Below are positions 11,346 to 23,990 of a stretch of 64,000 nt of DNA, in pieces. The notes beneath the pieces were generated by a model. It saw only the letters and a list, made by a program, of their open reading frames with translations, had not been told where the DNA came from and did not search any database. The DNA is from Epiperipatus broadwayi (lineage: Eukaryota > Onychophora > Udeonychophora > Euonychophora > Peripatidae). Made by a program: the position numbers and the translations under genes. Positions within the stretch are counted from its first letter, which is position 1. Each line of letters begins with the position of its first letter. Where the stretch lies: NCBI GenBank assembly GCA_028023455.1, contig JAQFVV010012405.1, positions 3,287,149 to 3,351,148 of the forward strand, given 5' to 3'.

Positions 11346-13634
11346 TTAATTTAATGCCCCACTACTTTTACTACCTTTTATATTTTTCTTTGGTATTGTT
11401 GGGATACCACTAGTAGAAGGCTGATTCTCATTCAGAATTCTACTCTTAACTGTTGGCCTAGTGAGGTGGCTATTCTGTCTACCATAGGGATTCATCCTAT
11501 AATATCCTTTTTCTCTAACTAACTTCCTCCTTCCCATATGTGACCTATCTGCGAAATTGATATTACTCACCATCGGATGGGTGTCTCTATTTACCCTAAT
11601 TCTATTATCAATATTCCTATCGCTGGTCTCTAACGAATCTAAAATTTCTACTACCTCTTCTATGGTATGTCTGTCAGCAGCAATCAAGATCTGTTCTATA
11701 TGCCTCGGCAGATTATGGCGAATTATTCACACAATTTGTGTCTCAGATAAGGGATAAGCTGTCAAGGTTTTCAATTTGACGGCCTGACTCCTGAAAAACT
11801 GAGTATAACTACCCTTATTTACATGATATCTTTCCTGAGATATCTGATATCTCAGGTTATCTTGGCGGTCTTCCCCCCAAAAACTGGCTAACATAAGATA
11901 TTTGAAATCTCCATATGTTTCTGGTTTAATAAATACTGATTGCCACCAGTCTTTAGATGCTGCACACAAATGGTTAGCGGCAATAGCAATCTTTTCTATC
12001 TCAGATAAATGACATAAGGTGAATAACTCCTCCAGATTCTGGAGATACTCATGTGGATTCTCCAGATATTCACCTCTAAAAAATTTTATTTTTAAGAATT
12101 TTAAGGCCATGGAGCTATTACTTTCTGGCTCTAGCATGACTTTACTTCTAGCCTCATTTAATGGATCGTATATTGATTCTACTGGATTAATTACCGTATG
12201 TAACTCAGATATTAATTGGTTATTATGACCATTATTTGTTTCCTTTACTTGAGTTTCAGATAAACCTTTACTTTGAACAACTTTTTACTTTTTGTAAAAT
12301 TATCCCTATTATAGTCTATAGCTTGCATTCGACTCTCTAATTCTAACTTATAGTTCTGCCATTCACAGTCTATTCTCTTTGAACTATCTTTTAGGCCTAC
12401 ATTTAAGTGTTTAATCTGTTGTTCCAATTGGTTAATAGTTTCATCTTTATCTATCCCGAATTTATCTTCTAACCTTTGATAGACTTTACTCTCACACTGA
12501 GTCATTAATTCCCCTATTTCATCTTGGAGATTATTATGTAATAGCTGTGCATTACTCTTTATTATATCATTAAAATTTTCTACTCTTCCCATAACTTGAC
12601 TTAGCTCACTTTTGAGATTTTGATTAATCTCACATTGGGTCAACTCTTGAGTTTCTAGTTTAGCTATTAATCTGGTAATCTGGCTCTGACATCCTTTCAC
12701 TACATTGTCAGGTGCTAGAGTTATATTTTTAACTTCCTCTTACAAATTACTAACTTCACTTCTAGCACTGTCTACTTCTCCCTTAATAGATTCAACTCTA
12801 TCCTGAACTTCTCTTTGAAATACTACTGTTTCCTTTTGATAATTTCTTATTTCCTGTACTTCATTGTTTAATACAATATATTGACTTTTAAAGTCCTGCT
12901 GGATAGCCTCAATCATATTTTCTGCCCTTTCAGAATTTGTTTTGATCTCTTTCCTTATTCTTATTTCCAGCTTTTCAGAGGCCAATTTTGATTCTTCTAC
13001 ATGATTTCTCAAATCTTCCCTTAAGTCTTTTATCTCCTGTACTTGATTTTGAGATGTCTCTTTGATCTCCTGCATTTGATTGTTCTAATTTAATATTTAA
13101 ATTTTGGATCTGACTTTTTAATTCACTATTTGATTGTTCTAATTTACGATTTGAGTTTTGTATCTGACTTTTTAATTCACCATTTGATTGTTCTAATTTA
13201 CTATTTGAGTTTTGGATCTGACTTTTTAATTCACTATTTGAATGTTCTAATTTACTATTTGAGTTTTGGATCTGACTTTTTAATTCACTATTTGATTGTT
13301 CTAATTTACTATTTGAGTTTAGGATCTGACTTTTTAATTCACTATTTGATTGTTCTAATTTGCTATTTGAGTTTAGGATCTGACTTTTTAATTCACTATT
13401 TGATTTTTCTAATTGTTTCAAGAATTCCTCCAATGTATTTCTCATTAATTGATCTGGCTCATTTTCATGTTTTCCCTTTATTATTGTGGCTTCTTCTGGG
13501 TTAGCTATATCCAAATCTTCCCCTTCCTCTTTTAATTGTACACTAAAATATGGAGTCTGTGTATCAGGGGATTGTAACTCTTGGGATCCTCCCAAATCCT
13601 CAGAAATACTATGATTATCTTTGTTTTCACTCAT
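11346..13634 (-). pseudogene. gag: gag of copy 1, multiply broken
   Basis: This is colinear with the gag of copy 2 but split into five reading frames. The lesions seen by comparison are a one-base gain near 13,085 after the repeat block, a nonsense change (AAA to TAA) near 12,740, a one-base loss in a T run near 12,284-12,289, and a nonsense change (CGA to TGA) at 11,727-11,729. The G run near 11,874-11,880, which is out of frame in copy 2, is in frame here. The protein would have an acidic N-terminus, an 18-residue coiled-coil repeat, a long Q/E/K-rich coiled coil, a capsid-like region (LKIKFFRGEYLENPHEYL) and a basic S/R/N-rich tail. No CCHC zinc knuckle is present. The start ATG at 13,634 is conserved in copy 2. 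Confidence 0.9.
13109..13415 (-). repeat. 54-bp coding minisatellite in gag (copy 1), 6 units
   Basis: The unit starts recur exactly every 54 bp at 13,109, 13,163, 13,217, 13,271, 13,325 and 13,379. Each encodes 18 residues of the type SELKSQIQNSNSKLEQSN. Copy 2 has a different unit number, so the array changes length between element copies. Confidence 0.9.
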
Positions 13635-14209
13635 ATTAAAATTCTAACTCTTTTAGTATTTAACAGTACTGAAATATTAGCAATGAACTATTAATAAATT
13701 TATCGATAAGAAATTATTGACAAGACATCCTGCCTCCATGCCTCTCCTATCAAAAACAATATAAACCAAAAAACTATGCTCTGACATTTAATATCCCTAA
13801 AGCTCCAACATTAACTACTAAATATGCCCTTTTTTTTTCACATGCTTCTTAGTCCATATAAATATCATTATATTATGTAATATAGCATAAGTGCCAATCA
13901 CAAGACCAGACAAACAGATCATCATAAATGATAAAATCATTACAGTGTTTTATGGAATTGCCTACAGACCACAACATCCTAAACGGACAACTTAATTATT
14001 TATTTTTCAGTGGCAAAAGGTTAGATCATATAATAGATATTCACATAATATCTTATGGCTAAAACAATTCATTATTGGCAAATATTTTTAATCAATGAAT
14101 AACTAATCCATTCAAGTGCAAACAATATTAATATTGACTTCAAGAAAAGTTTACTAAATTCTTCGTGGCCAGCTATAGCCAGCAAAGGCCCCTATAGTTG
14201 GGCGGCCAT
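13635..14209 (-). other. Untranslated leader of copy 1 between 5' LTR and gag
   Basis: These 575 bp run between the LTR end and the gag ATG and are nearly identical to 62,722-63,297. No reading frame of note is visible. The segment starts with the primer-binding site and would hold packaging and dimerisation signals, but none can be recognised by eye. Confidence 0.7.
14191..14208 (-). promoter_or_regulatory. Primer-binding site of copy 1
   Basis: One base after the LTR end the element strand reads TGGCCGCCCAACTATAGG. The TGG would pair with the CCA end of a tRNA. The matching tRNA cannot be named from memory with confidence. Copy 2 has the same site with one difference (TGGCCGCCCAACTACAGG). 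Confidence 0.7.
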
Positions 14210-17200
14210 TTCTAACCCAATGTTTTTTATTTATTTTAATTTATTATTAGGAATTTATATTATTTCTAACCCAATATATAATTAATTAGTTTATTTGCAC
14301 TTGTGACACTAATTTTTCTGGTTGTTGTTAAGGCAACCAAAATAAAAGCAACATATCTATTAATTTTCCAATATGATCTAAAATACTTTTCATATAATAC
14401 AATTGTACATACAATTCTCTTAAGCTATGCCACGATTGTAATAATAATAATAATTGATCACTTATTAATTTAAAGAATAATTATAATAATATTAATCTCA
14501 GGGTTCTTTGTTTCATGTAAGGAAATGCTTGGCAGTAGTGTGTTGTCGCATATGACTGGCATTCTGGTCGGCTATAGGAAACATCTATTTTACTTAATTC
14601 AATGTGTCTTCATCTCTCATATCCACTGCTATATTATTTAAAGAGATGATAATTCTATTCAATAATGACGTATAATTTTGAATAACACAGCCCTTTTTTT
14701 TTTTCAGAATCTCAGTCAGAATAATAAAAAGACAAGGGTGCTTTTTGTGTCCTTCCATCATCCATGACAACACAATAATATAACTAAGATTTATTACTTA
14801 GACAATTTAACTAAATGGGAATGGAATAATGTGCAACCAAAGTTAATGGTTTGGGAATAAATTCTTTTTTTTTTTTTTTTTTTTTTACAAAGGTGAATGT
14901 TTAGTCTTAAGTTTTCAACTCCATAAATAATTATCATTAAACTAAAATATAATGACATATTCCGATCTGCTTAACTTTATTTATCTGGTATATTAAGTTT
15001 TTAAGAATTTGGAATGATTTCGGACTCAAGAAAAGGTTTTGCAAATATTGTGCAAACACTTATATTTAGCATATAAAAACAAAAAAAATGAATCTACAAC
15101 AAATTTTAACAAGACTATAATTTATTATTATCACAAAAAAAAAATATATGAACATTTATTCAATAATCCCATAGTAATACAAAAATATAAAATATAACTG
15201 ACATTAATCTGTATACTCTTTTGGTTATGGACTAGAGATTACTACTTCTCCTGTATGCAATCATATGGATTGATTAACTAAAAGTACATTTCATTACCAA
15301 TACATTGTTTATTAAATTTTGGTAACCTTGTAGAAGCTTTTATTCAAAATTATTGACTAACTATTTTTTTTTTTTTTTAAAATGATTAATCCCATCATAT
15401 GCAATACGCAAAATATTAAATTTATTTCTAATACATTTACTTTATTTATGGTCTTTAATGGGATAACCTATTCTAATTATAGGCCACCTATCAGAAGTTA
15501 CACTTACCATCTTACATTTAACTTAATGCTAACTTAAGTTATGATACAAATTTTATTCATACGTATACTTTTGAAATATGAGTATTATTTAATTAATAAC
15601 CAGAATTAAATATTGCATTTGAATATTCCTTCAGTAAATAAGCGTTTTAAATTACGCAATTTTAATTACTTTCTCCATTGATTTACTTGTCAAATACTAG
15701 CAATATTTAGCAGCACAATACAGATATCGACCCTAGTTACTAACGCACTATTTATACTAAAGTGGATCTTGAGGAACTAACACCTCCAATATAACCTTTA
15801 TCTTGCCCGAACTTTCAAAATTAAGCACAATAATCAACACCTTCCATGGTGGAGCTATCTTTATTTTCACATGAGGAATATGGAATAACCACGAAGGTCT
15901 GTAGAGTAATCTACTACATTAAAATATTTTGGTGGTTTCTTGCCTCTTACTTGGGCATACAACGGACACACACCAAATACAATCCTCTCCTGGGATTTAA
16001 ACGAATGAAGCATACTAAATGCTAGATAAATTCTTGATCGTCCTATCTATGAGAATCGATCACTTGGGCTATAAACATACCCAAACATTATATTTAAAAT
16101 CTTCCTCTCATGGAAAACAAAGCTTTTGGGGAGATCATTTTTCATCCCACAAAATAAATACATTATAATTATTACCTATGCAAATATTAAGCATATACCA
16201 ATGCTATATCTGGGCAGGATAACTAAATACACTGATCATAATAAACTTATGTTACCGGGTATACTTTGATCAACATCTGAAATCAATGGACATCATAGAA
16301 TAAAAGTATAATAATTTTAATTTTAATAAAGGAACATTCAAAAATAGTTGGTAGCATACTATCTTAAACTAAATAAAGTGGATGTGTTATTTAAGAATAA
16401 TTAGGAATAAATTCCTCAATTAATACAGTATAAATTCGTTTCAACTTTAACAAGAAATATTTTGTTATAGCATTTTTTTTTTCTGATAATTTTCAATATT
16501 TATTTTACCCCTTAAATATCTAAATATTTTTTTTTTTTTTACATATCTAACATACAAAATTTCTAGCTACAATTGTATGTAATAATTAAAACATATTTTA
16601 TAGATTTTTTTTTTCGTGTTAAATATCAACTTAACCTATAATAATTATATTAAAACATACCTTTGTTATTACAAGGCTATTAAATATCACTTGACCATAC
16701 AGACTTTAATCTATGCGATATAAAAAAAATACATATCATTTATAACTTAGTTTTAAAGAATCATTAATTAACAAGTGCATACTCTCTCATTAGAAAATGT
16801 TTTTCTGTTGAGCAATTGGTCCAGGTGAAGAGCTTTATCCAGTCGTATTTCACGAAGCAAGTTTAAAAACAATAAACGCATGGTATTATTTCCTTTAAAT
16901 AAAAGTTTTATCTTATTTTGTGCGTTTAATAAATTAGGTAAAGAAACATATAGCAGAATTGAAGATTAATTCTTACTTGAATTAAACTACTACCATTTTG
17001 GGATCCAAGAAAATAAAATATACATATTCTAACATAACGAACAGTTGACAATAGACGATAAACATACACAATATTTTTTTTTATTGACGATACGTATACT
17101 TATTAGCTAGCATACTTATGGACGAAAATGCGCAATTTTCCGAGAGATTATTATGATAATAACTGCAGTCAATTTATGTGCACATGAAGTTTTAATAATT

Positions 17201-18541
17201 CCAACTGATGTATAATAGAATATATCATTTATTTTTATCATTAAGTCACGAAGATATTTGGTTTTGTTCATATTTTAGGAATTATAAATTTTTTTTTTTT
17301 TTTTTAACGGTAACTTCTCCGTAAGAATGCCCCTATATAACTTTTCCTATATTTACTCTGAGAAAGTTTATATATTTTTTTTTTTATATTTTTTTTTTTT
17401 AAAAATATACAGGTGCATAATTTAATCTTATTTATCATTATTATTATTTCCAGACAATTCTTGGTGAATAAAATATATTTTAACGTATGTAACTACATTA
17501 CTTGTAAAGGCAGACAATATTGAGAAAGAGCGCGAAAATGTTTCTAGTTGATTTTCCTTGGTTTCAAAATATTTCTTTCAATTATTATTATTTTTTTCTT
17601 TCTATACCAAGAAAATATCAATAAATGACATAAAGTTAATAAATAATTAATTCTCACTTGGAAATCATTTTTCTTCCTTAATTTAGATATAATAGAATTT
17701 TTCGTGACTCTTTTAGTTAATTCTGTCATTTTTGAACTTTAGCGCGAGACAATAAATTTTTAAGTATAAAAGGTCTTTAAATAGGTAGATGGCAAAGAAA
17801 ATCAGGATATCTTATCAAAATAATTTAGCCACACATTATATTATTAAAATTTTACTTTGATTACATTTATTTCTGCAAAATAAAATGAAAAAATTGAGTT
17901 ACCAAATTTCAGCACTGTTCCTTCCTTGAAAACTAAAAGCAGACTATATATATATTTTTTTATTTTTTATTTTTTTTACTTTAGCGACCTCTTCCAGAAA
18001 AATAATCATTTGATTATAACATAAACAAAAGAAAGGAAAAACCTATTACAATCATATAGTTTTAGTATTATTTACCTGGATTACAAAGTAATTTGACAAT
18101 ATAAAAAAAATAATAAATACATTAAAATAACAATCAGTGATGTATAATTCTTTAAACATTATATATATATTTTTTTTACAAAAAGAAATTACCAGAAGTT
18201 ATTGTGCTTTATGATAAGACACTCATCCACTCTCCCCTCTACCCATCCAAAATCAATTACTGTTTAGCTTTTATACCATATTAATTTGCTATAATTATTA
18301 ATATCTCAATTAAATTATTCATGTTCTCTCTTTAAAATGACATTGAGTTATTAAATCTATTAGTTATTCACCCAAAACATGCCAAAGTGAGTGAATAGCA
18401 TACTTTATTAATCAATTATTACTATTGTTATTTTATCTTTTTATTTCTTTAAAGAATGGCATTGTTTTCCTTTAAAGAATAGCATTGTTTTCCTGCAGAA
18501 ATAATGCCAAGTAAACCAAGTGTCAATAACACTAGGTTACA
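14210..18541 (-). repeat. 5' LTR of copy 1 (4,332 bp)
   Basis: It pairs with 3,631-7,944. Distinct features are loss of an 8-bp AGTTACTT segment near 16,490 and a tandem duplication of about 24 bp near 18,455-18,495 (TTTAAAGAAT(G/A)GCATTG twice). Over most of its length it shares diagnostic bases with the LTR of copy 2 rather than with its own 3' partner. Only the terminal 400 bp or so groups with its partner. Confidence 0.93.
18268..18275 (-). promoter_or_regulatory. TATA box in 5' LTR of copy 1
   Basis: TATAAAAG on the element strand, about 270 bp inside the LTR. As this is the 5' LTR, it is the copy that would drive the element. A start about 30 bp downstream would leave a short U3 and an R plus U5 of roughly 4 kb. 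Confidence 0.45.
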
Positions 18542-18546
18542 ATATA
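18542..18546. repeat. Target-site duplication, right (copy 1)
   Basis: ATATA matches 3,626-3,630 on the other side of the element. Confidence 0.55.
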
Positions 18547-18572
18547 TATGGGAGATTATGATGTGGCACAAC

Positions 18573-18745
18573 TGGTGAGTGCTAGTTCTGCACGAAATAT
18601 GCATATTGGAGATTATTTATCTTTTTCATATGTGTGTCATCAGGTATTTTAATTGTTTGAAATGGAGTGAAAGATGAATATCCTAATTTCAAAGCCCTCT
18701 ATTTACTATAGTAAACATTCAGTATATAAAATGTATAAGTTAATT
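18573..18745 (+). repeat. Short interspersed repeat, copy a
   Basis: It begins TGGTGAGTGCTAGTTCTGCA and matches 18,993-19,166 over about 160 bp, including the stretch ATGTGTGTCATC and a B-box-like CAAAGCCCTC. Its tail (ACTATAGTAAACATTCAGTA) also matches 3,296-3,321. The origin is probably tRNA-derived, but this copy is degenerate. Confidence 0.45.
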
Positions 18746-18992
18746 ATATATATACAAACTTATTTAATTATTCATTTTGATAGAAAGTTAGTTTATTAAT
18801 TATTTTAATTTTTTTTTAAACTTTCGATCTATATAGATATGGATAGTGTATTTCTCGATCATATGAAAAAAGAAATATTTTAAGAGATTTTGAACGATTT
18901 TCTTTTATTCTTACAAAAGAATTAAGAAAAGGAAACTTTTAAATTCTATAAAAATTAATTAATCATGTTAAACTTTCATAATTATTTACCAA

Positions 18993-19166
18993 TTGATGAG
19001 TGTTCGTTCTGCACAAAATATGTATATTGGAGATCATATATCTTTTTCTCATGTGTGTGGTCATGTCTATCGGTTGCTTGAGATAGAGTGGAGGATGAAT
19101 CAACTGAAAAATCATGAGTTCAAATCCCTCTGTTTATTGAATGAGTATTAGTATAATTTAAAATGC
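18993..19166 (+). repeat. Short interspersed repeat, copy b (tRNA-like)
   Basis: This is the better-preserved copy. It contains a D-arm-like stretch (TCTATCGGTTGCTTGAGATA, where TCTATC can pair with GATAGA) and, 30-40 bp on, GAGTTCAAATCCC, a good RNA polymerase III B-box. That arrangement fits a tRNA-derived SINE head. No poly-A tail or target duplication could be fixed. Confidence 0.45.
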
Positions 19167-20344
19167 AGTATTCTATTTTTGCAGACTGTTTTTATATTTT
19201 TAATAGTTAAATATGTCTTTGCTAATAATTGATTTTATCTTAGTGTATTTTCTGTTTTATTATTAATTTATTAAACTGTAAATTTATATTAGAGTCTAGA
19301 GTTTTTATGCTTTGCCCCAGTAAGATCTTGGTTAAAGGAATTGAACTGTTTTAAAAAGAGATCTCTACATTGATACTTTTCTTTCACTTAAGGAAGAACA
19401 TTAGATATTACTTTATACTTTTCATTAATGACATGACATTCATATAAGTTACATAAGTAATATATTCATAGATATTTAGTGCAAAACAAGCACTTACCAA
19501 ATAAATATAAATTTTTCTCAATTGATAATGATAAACTCAAAGTGATTTTTGTCATTTTAATTATCAGAATTATTGCTGTGATTTGCATTTTTGATGTTTA
19601 ATTTTAGCATTTGTACTTTCTCTCATTCAATACCTTATCAACACATGTATTTTGGTATATATGAATAATGTAGTAAATTGTAATTGTTATTAATTAATCT
19701 AATGTTGTAGTCACCATCTTATTTGTATTATATGTTGGTGTCACTATCAGCAGATGACTTAAACTATTGTACCATGTTTCCCTTTATGTATTTTTTACAA
19801 TATATATATATATATATATTGAAGCAGTTGAGCTTCATGTTCCTTCATACTCACCAAATTACTAACCCATGTTTGAACCTTATGTTCCCTCCCGCTCCTA
19901 TATTAATGTGTATTTAGTTTATACATATGTTTGAGATGTGCGCCTAAAAGGTTATTAAATTTAGCTCTTAATATTTTTACTATTTATTATTAATTCTTTT
20001 ATTAAAGTCAAAATATATTAGGTCTAGCTCAAATATATATATAACAGGAGCAATTACTAACACTATATTAATTCTACCAATATTGTTTTTAAGTCTCTAA
20101 AAAAAATAACTTTTTGTTTAAATTAGTTAAAAACTATTTTTTTTTTAAAAATCCAAGATGGAGTATGCAACTTTTAATTGTCCAAAAATAACTAAAAGAG
20201 TGGAAATTTTATATTATCTAATTTTGGGAAAGGATGTTTAATAAAAATGGACTAAAAGTAGAAAGGGAAATCCAATTAAGAATTTATACTTTTGCCATTA
20301 ACATTTTATCAAATCTATTTCTAATCTGGAAATGGATTTGAATA
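19167..20344. other. AT-rich intergenic DNA, nothing recognised
   Basis: No credible coding sequence is present. It holds a TA microsatellite near 19,800-19,820 and long A/T runs. Confidence 0.6.
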
Positions 20345-20346
20345 TA

Positions 20347-21218
20347 CACCTGGGTCTTGTTTTACGCGATAGATAGATTCCTCAGAAAACACACGCAAAC
20401 GAAATTGCTCAAAAATAGATGTAACTTACATTGAAAAAAGGGGGATGCAGTCTGTGATTTTTTAAAATTCACGTAAAAGCAAAGCACCAACATAAAATTA
20501 CTTTAAAATTCATGCAAAAAAAAAAAATAAGGAAAGAAAATATGACTAATAAAAAATTTCAAATTTGAAAAAAATTGATACAAGACAAACTTTTTTTAAT
20601 TATAATATTTAATTTTATTCAAAATAATATATTTTTATGCATAATTTACAGTACAGTAATTTACATTTTTTTATACATGTTTTAATTATTATGATTTTCT
20701 GGTGACAACGTAATTAGTAATTAATCTTTGAGACGATGATTTTATTAGTTGTTTACGAAGCTCACGATATCCAGACATACAACCATTTAGCTCTCATTGG
20801 AATTTAAGAGCACATTAATGATTAGTGTCATTAATAAGAAAATAATAATTGATTACATTCTTTTTTAAAAAGCAAAAACAGAATGTGATTTAAAATGCAA
20901 AATTAACACGCACAATGTTTGAACAAATTTACATTATAATCTTGTAAAATTTAATGTTTGTATACATAAAATGTGGAAATCATGATTTTAATTTCATTAT
21001 TGCATAAAATCTTACTATTATAAAGCACTGAAAATATTGAAATTACTAAGATGAAAGTCGAATTCCAATAATGTGCTATTACTTTCAATATAATATAAGT
21101 GCACAAAATTTATTATTTAAAGTAATAGCGCATTATCGGAGTTCAACTTCTGATGAAGCACGAATCACATAACTTCAAAATCGTGTTAAATAAGTCCGTG
21201 TAAAAAGAGACCCAGGTG
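20347..21218. mobile_element. Non-autonomous TIR DNA transposon (872 bp)
   Basis: The ends are inverted repeats beginning CACCTGGGTCT. The first 22 bp of the two ends match with three differences, continuing as TTTTAC(G/A)CG. Both ends are flanked by TA, consistent with a TA target duplication. The interior has no transposase frame, so it is a deletion derivative or MITE. The superfamily cannot be assigned by eye. An internal hairpin lies at 21,057-21,147. Confidence 0.6.
21057..21147. repeat. Imperfect inverted repeat inside the DNA transposon
   Basis: Arms of about 29 bp (left arm starts GTCGAATTCCAATAATGTGC, right arm ends GCATTATCGGAGTTCAAC) enclose an AT-rich loop of about 30 bp. The arms differ at only a few positions. 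Confidence 0.6.
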
Positions 21219-21220
21219 TA

Positions 21221-23888
21221 TTTTTGGACAAATTATCTAACAGTTGCATCTCCAAAACAATAGGTGAAGGAAATGAAATTAAAAAAAGGACTACTAAAAG
21301 CATTCCTCACATACCTGAGGCTGTATATAATGGGATGATTTTTGACTACCTAAGAAAGAACTAGTGGGTAAAAAAGGTGTTGCCAAAGGACTCCATGCTA
21401 TTTTTTTCAAAAATGTTGGATGAGTAGAAAACAACTGACCACCTCCCTCGCCTTTTTTGCTGGTCAATCTTGCCTTGAATAATCATCTCACTGATACCCC
21501 AAAATATGACCTAAGAATGGAGGAATGCCTAATGGAAGCTTGCTATTAAAATGATTTCAATCCTATTAATTTTGCCATGTTGGAGCCGAACTGTTAAAAT
21601 GGACTCTGTAATACAGCAAGGTAATTAACCGTAAGAACTGCCTATGAACTCTGCCTCTTATTCCTTCTAAATTAATCTCAACCTCAGCTCTATGGACTTC
21701 ATTTTAAATTGTTAAATTAAATATTTTTTTATTAATTATTAACTGTATTTGCTTTCATACTACTAATTTTTCTTTTATATATAAAGTCTGCTCTTATTTC
21801 TTTAATCTTGGTGTGGTTCCTTTCTTAATTTTAGACTGTTGTATTATATTATTGTTAAGTTGCCAATCTAAACAATCTTGCAAGCATAATATATAAAATT
21901 ATTTTTCATTATCTACTTAAACCTTCCTGAGTGGAGATTAATAAAATCCCCTCCCTTTTTGAATTAGATTTACTTATTTTTTTTAATTAATATGAACGCC
22001 AGATTGTTCCTCAGGTTAATTCAATTACATGATTTTCTTAAAAATCTTTTTAAAAGAAATATATATATTCTTTATGTATTATTTTATGATTCCTGAAAAA
22101 TTAATGCTATCAAATTTTTTTTTTATGTCATGCATTGCATTTTGGAAAGGTGATTTTTTTTCTTATTATTGTTTTTTTTTTTTTTTGTATTATTTGTATT
22201 ATAAAGCTATACTCTTACTATCACAAAGACTTGATTATTCTCAAGTTACAAAATTCGCAAGGGTGGGATTTTGTCTGTTAAATAACAAGGAAGGGAAGGG
22301 GGGTAATTTTTAAAACCTATTTAATACTAATTAAATCATTCCCATATATATTACATAGCACAGTGTTAATTGCCTAAATTGTAGCATTCGAGTGAGGTTC
22401 ATGTGTTTTAAACTAGTGATTTTCATTTCATTTCATTAAAGACAATATTATGTTGCATTGCTGATATAAGGCTTCATTTATTAAATATTACATGCTTCTA
22501 ACTTGGAAGGGTTATGATAAATTTGGATCCATAAACTTTCTTCATGTCCTATCCTGCAGGTAGTTGACCTTCCGGGGATCATTTTCATATAACAGGTCTT
22601 TCATGTCAGTCACCCATAGAACCCTGGGTACCATGCCAAGTTTAATTAAACTTCTCTAAGCAGTACCCTAGAAAAGAGACTCTTAACCACTTCGTTTCTT
22701 TGTTTGAAAGCATGACATTTCTTCGGATTCTTTTGCCGTTATATCAGCCCTGCTGCTTTTCCATTATAATTAATTAATTTATTTAATGACCTCATTTCAA
22801 TGCTGTAATCATAAAATTGCACCTTGCTTCTGTATATATATGTCTTTCCAATAATCATGATTAGTTTAATTAATAATATTTTTTTTTTCTTATTTTTCGT
22901 AAAAATCCCACCATTGTAATTCATCACATTTATTTAAGAGTATACATATATTTAGAAAACAAAGCGTTCTCTTCTTTTTTTTGAAGTTTGAATTTAAAGA
23001 ATAGTTAAAATTATTATGTTCACTAATAAAAGATACTTGATTTAAATGTATATTATTTTATTAAATCCTCACAAATATTGTACTCCATGATTAAACTATT
23101 TTAAAAACATATATTTTGATTTTCATGACTAAAATGGTGGGAAAAGAGGTTGTATAATATGTCTAATGATTCCTAGAATGCTTCATAAATTTATACGCTC
23201 ATCATCACCTTTCAGAGCCACCACTAAAGCATTAATTTTAAAATGTGTAAGTTTGTTTTGTGAACAAATGATTGGCACCTTAATCTAAGCCACCAAATAT
23301 ATTTATTGATGTATAATATGTGGTTTATTCATAAGAGCATTCAAATAAATATCTAAGTAATTTACTGTCCATTAAATGTTTTATTAAATATTTTATTATC
23401 ATTCAAACCAATTATGTAATTCGAATTATCTTCTCTCCACTTCCATACATTTCAACATATATGTGCGTTCTCATTAAATATGTCTCATTGTCTCTTTCGC
23501 TCTTCTAGTGGGCTGGACTTAAGAATTAATTCTCCTGTGCCATCACTATTATGTTATTCATTAGGTGTTCAATGTGGGGCTTGTGAAATGGGTTCGAATA
23601 TAGGTTGGTCCCTGATCTAAATCTTGGGCTTGACTGGTTTTGAAGTATGTTTCATTGAGTTTCAGCTCATGTTAGATGGATCAACATATTTTGAACGGTA
23701 CAATATATTAAAACAAACATTGGAATTAACTCTAAATTTCCCAATTTATTAATAAGTAAATAAATAAATTGGTGTATTGAGAGTTGTATAGTTAATTCCA
23801 GTATTTTGTTTTATATATTAATTCATGTGATATATATATATATATATATGTATAAACACAAGTTAAAAAACTTGTTAATGCTTGTATT
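21221..23888. other. Intergenic DNA, no gene recognised
   Basis: The part from 21,220 to 21,720 is less AT-rich and looks like decayed unique or repeat sequence, but no frame stays open. Poly-T tracts occur near 22,110-22,190. Short frames here are low-complexity. Confidence 0.55.
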
Positions 23889-23890
23889 TA

Positions 23891-23988
23891 TGATAACAGA
23901 TGGCGTTCTACCAAAAACACCATCAAGCGTAGTTTTCTGTTTACATAAACGTCAGAGCAAGCATTCACTAGAACGCCATCTGTTATCA
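23891..23988. mobile_element. 98-bp MITE with 20-bp perfect TIRs
   Basis: TGATAACAGATGGCGTTCTA at the left end is exactly inverted at the right end. TA flanks both ends (23,889-23,890 and 23,989-23,990), which fits a Tc1/mariner-type target duplication. The size and lack of coding sequence make it a MITE. Confidence 0.75.
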
Positions 23989-23990
23989 TA

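Larger units (their letters stand above)
3631..18541 (-). mobile_element. Ty3/gypsy LTR retrotransposon, copy 1, full length but decayed
   Basis: This is a complete LTR retrotransposon of 14,911 bp read right to left. The order is 5' LTR (14,210-18,541), primer-binding site, leader, gag, pol, purine tract, 3' LTR (3,631-7,944). On the element strand the LTRs begin TGTAACC and end GGGTTAGAA. The order protease-RT-RNase H-integrase places it in Ty3/gypsy (Metaviridae type). No env-like frame exists between pol and the 3' LTR, which are only about 120 bp apart. Gag carries several nonsense and frameshift lesions and pol has one frameshift, so this copy cannot make its own proteins. A near-identical second copy in the same orientation begins 34 kb to the right. 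Confidence 0.95.

Noticed and set aside
13130-13504. Plus-strand frame with YYLSFGSDFLIHYL repeats (also at 62,172-62,591)
   Set aside because: It is the exact antisense of the gag coiled-coil repeats. The repetitive hydrophobic look comes from the 54-bp minisatellite.
14210-14218. Telomere-like TTCTAACCC at LTR ends
   Set aside because: The resemblance to CCCTAA is a single unit, not tandem. It is the conserved LTR terminus.
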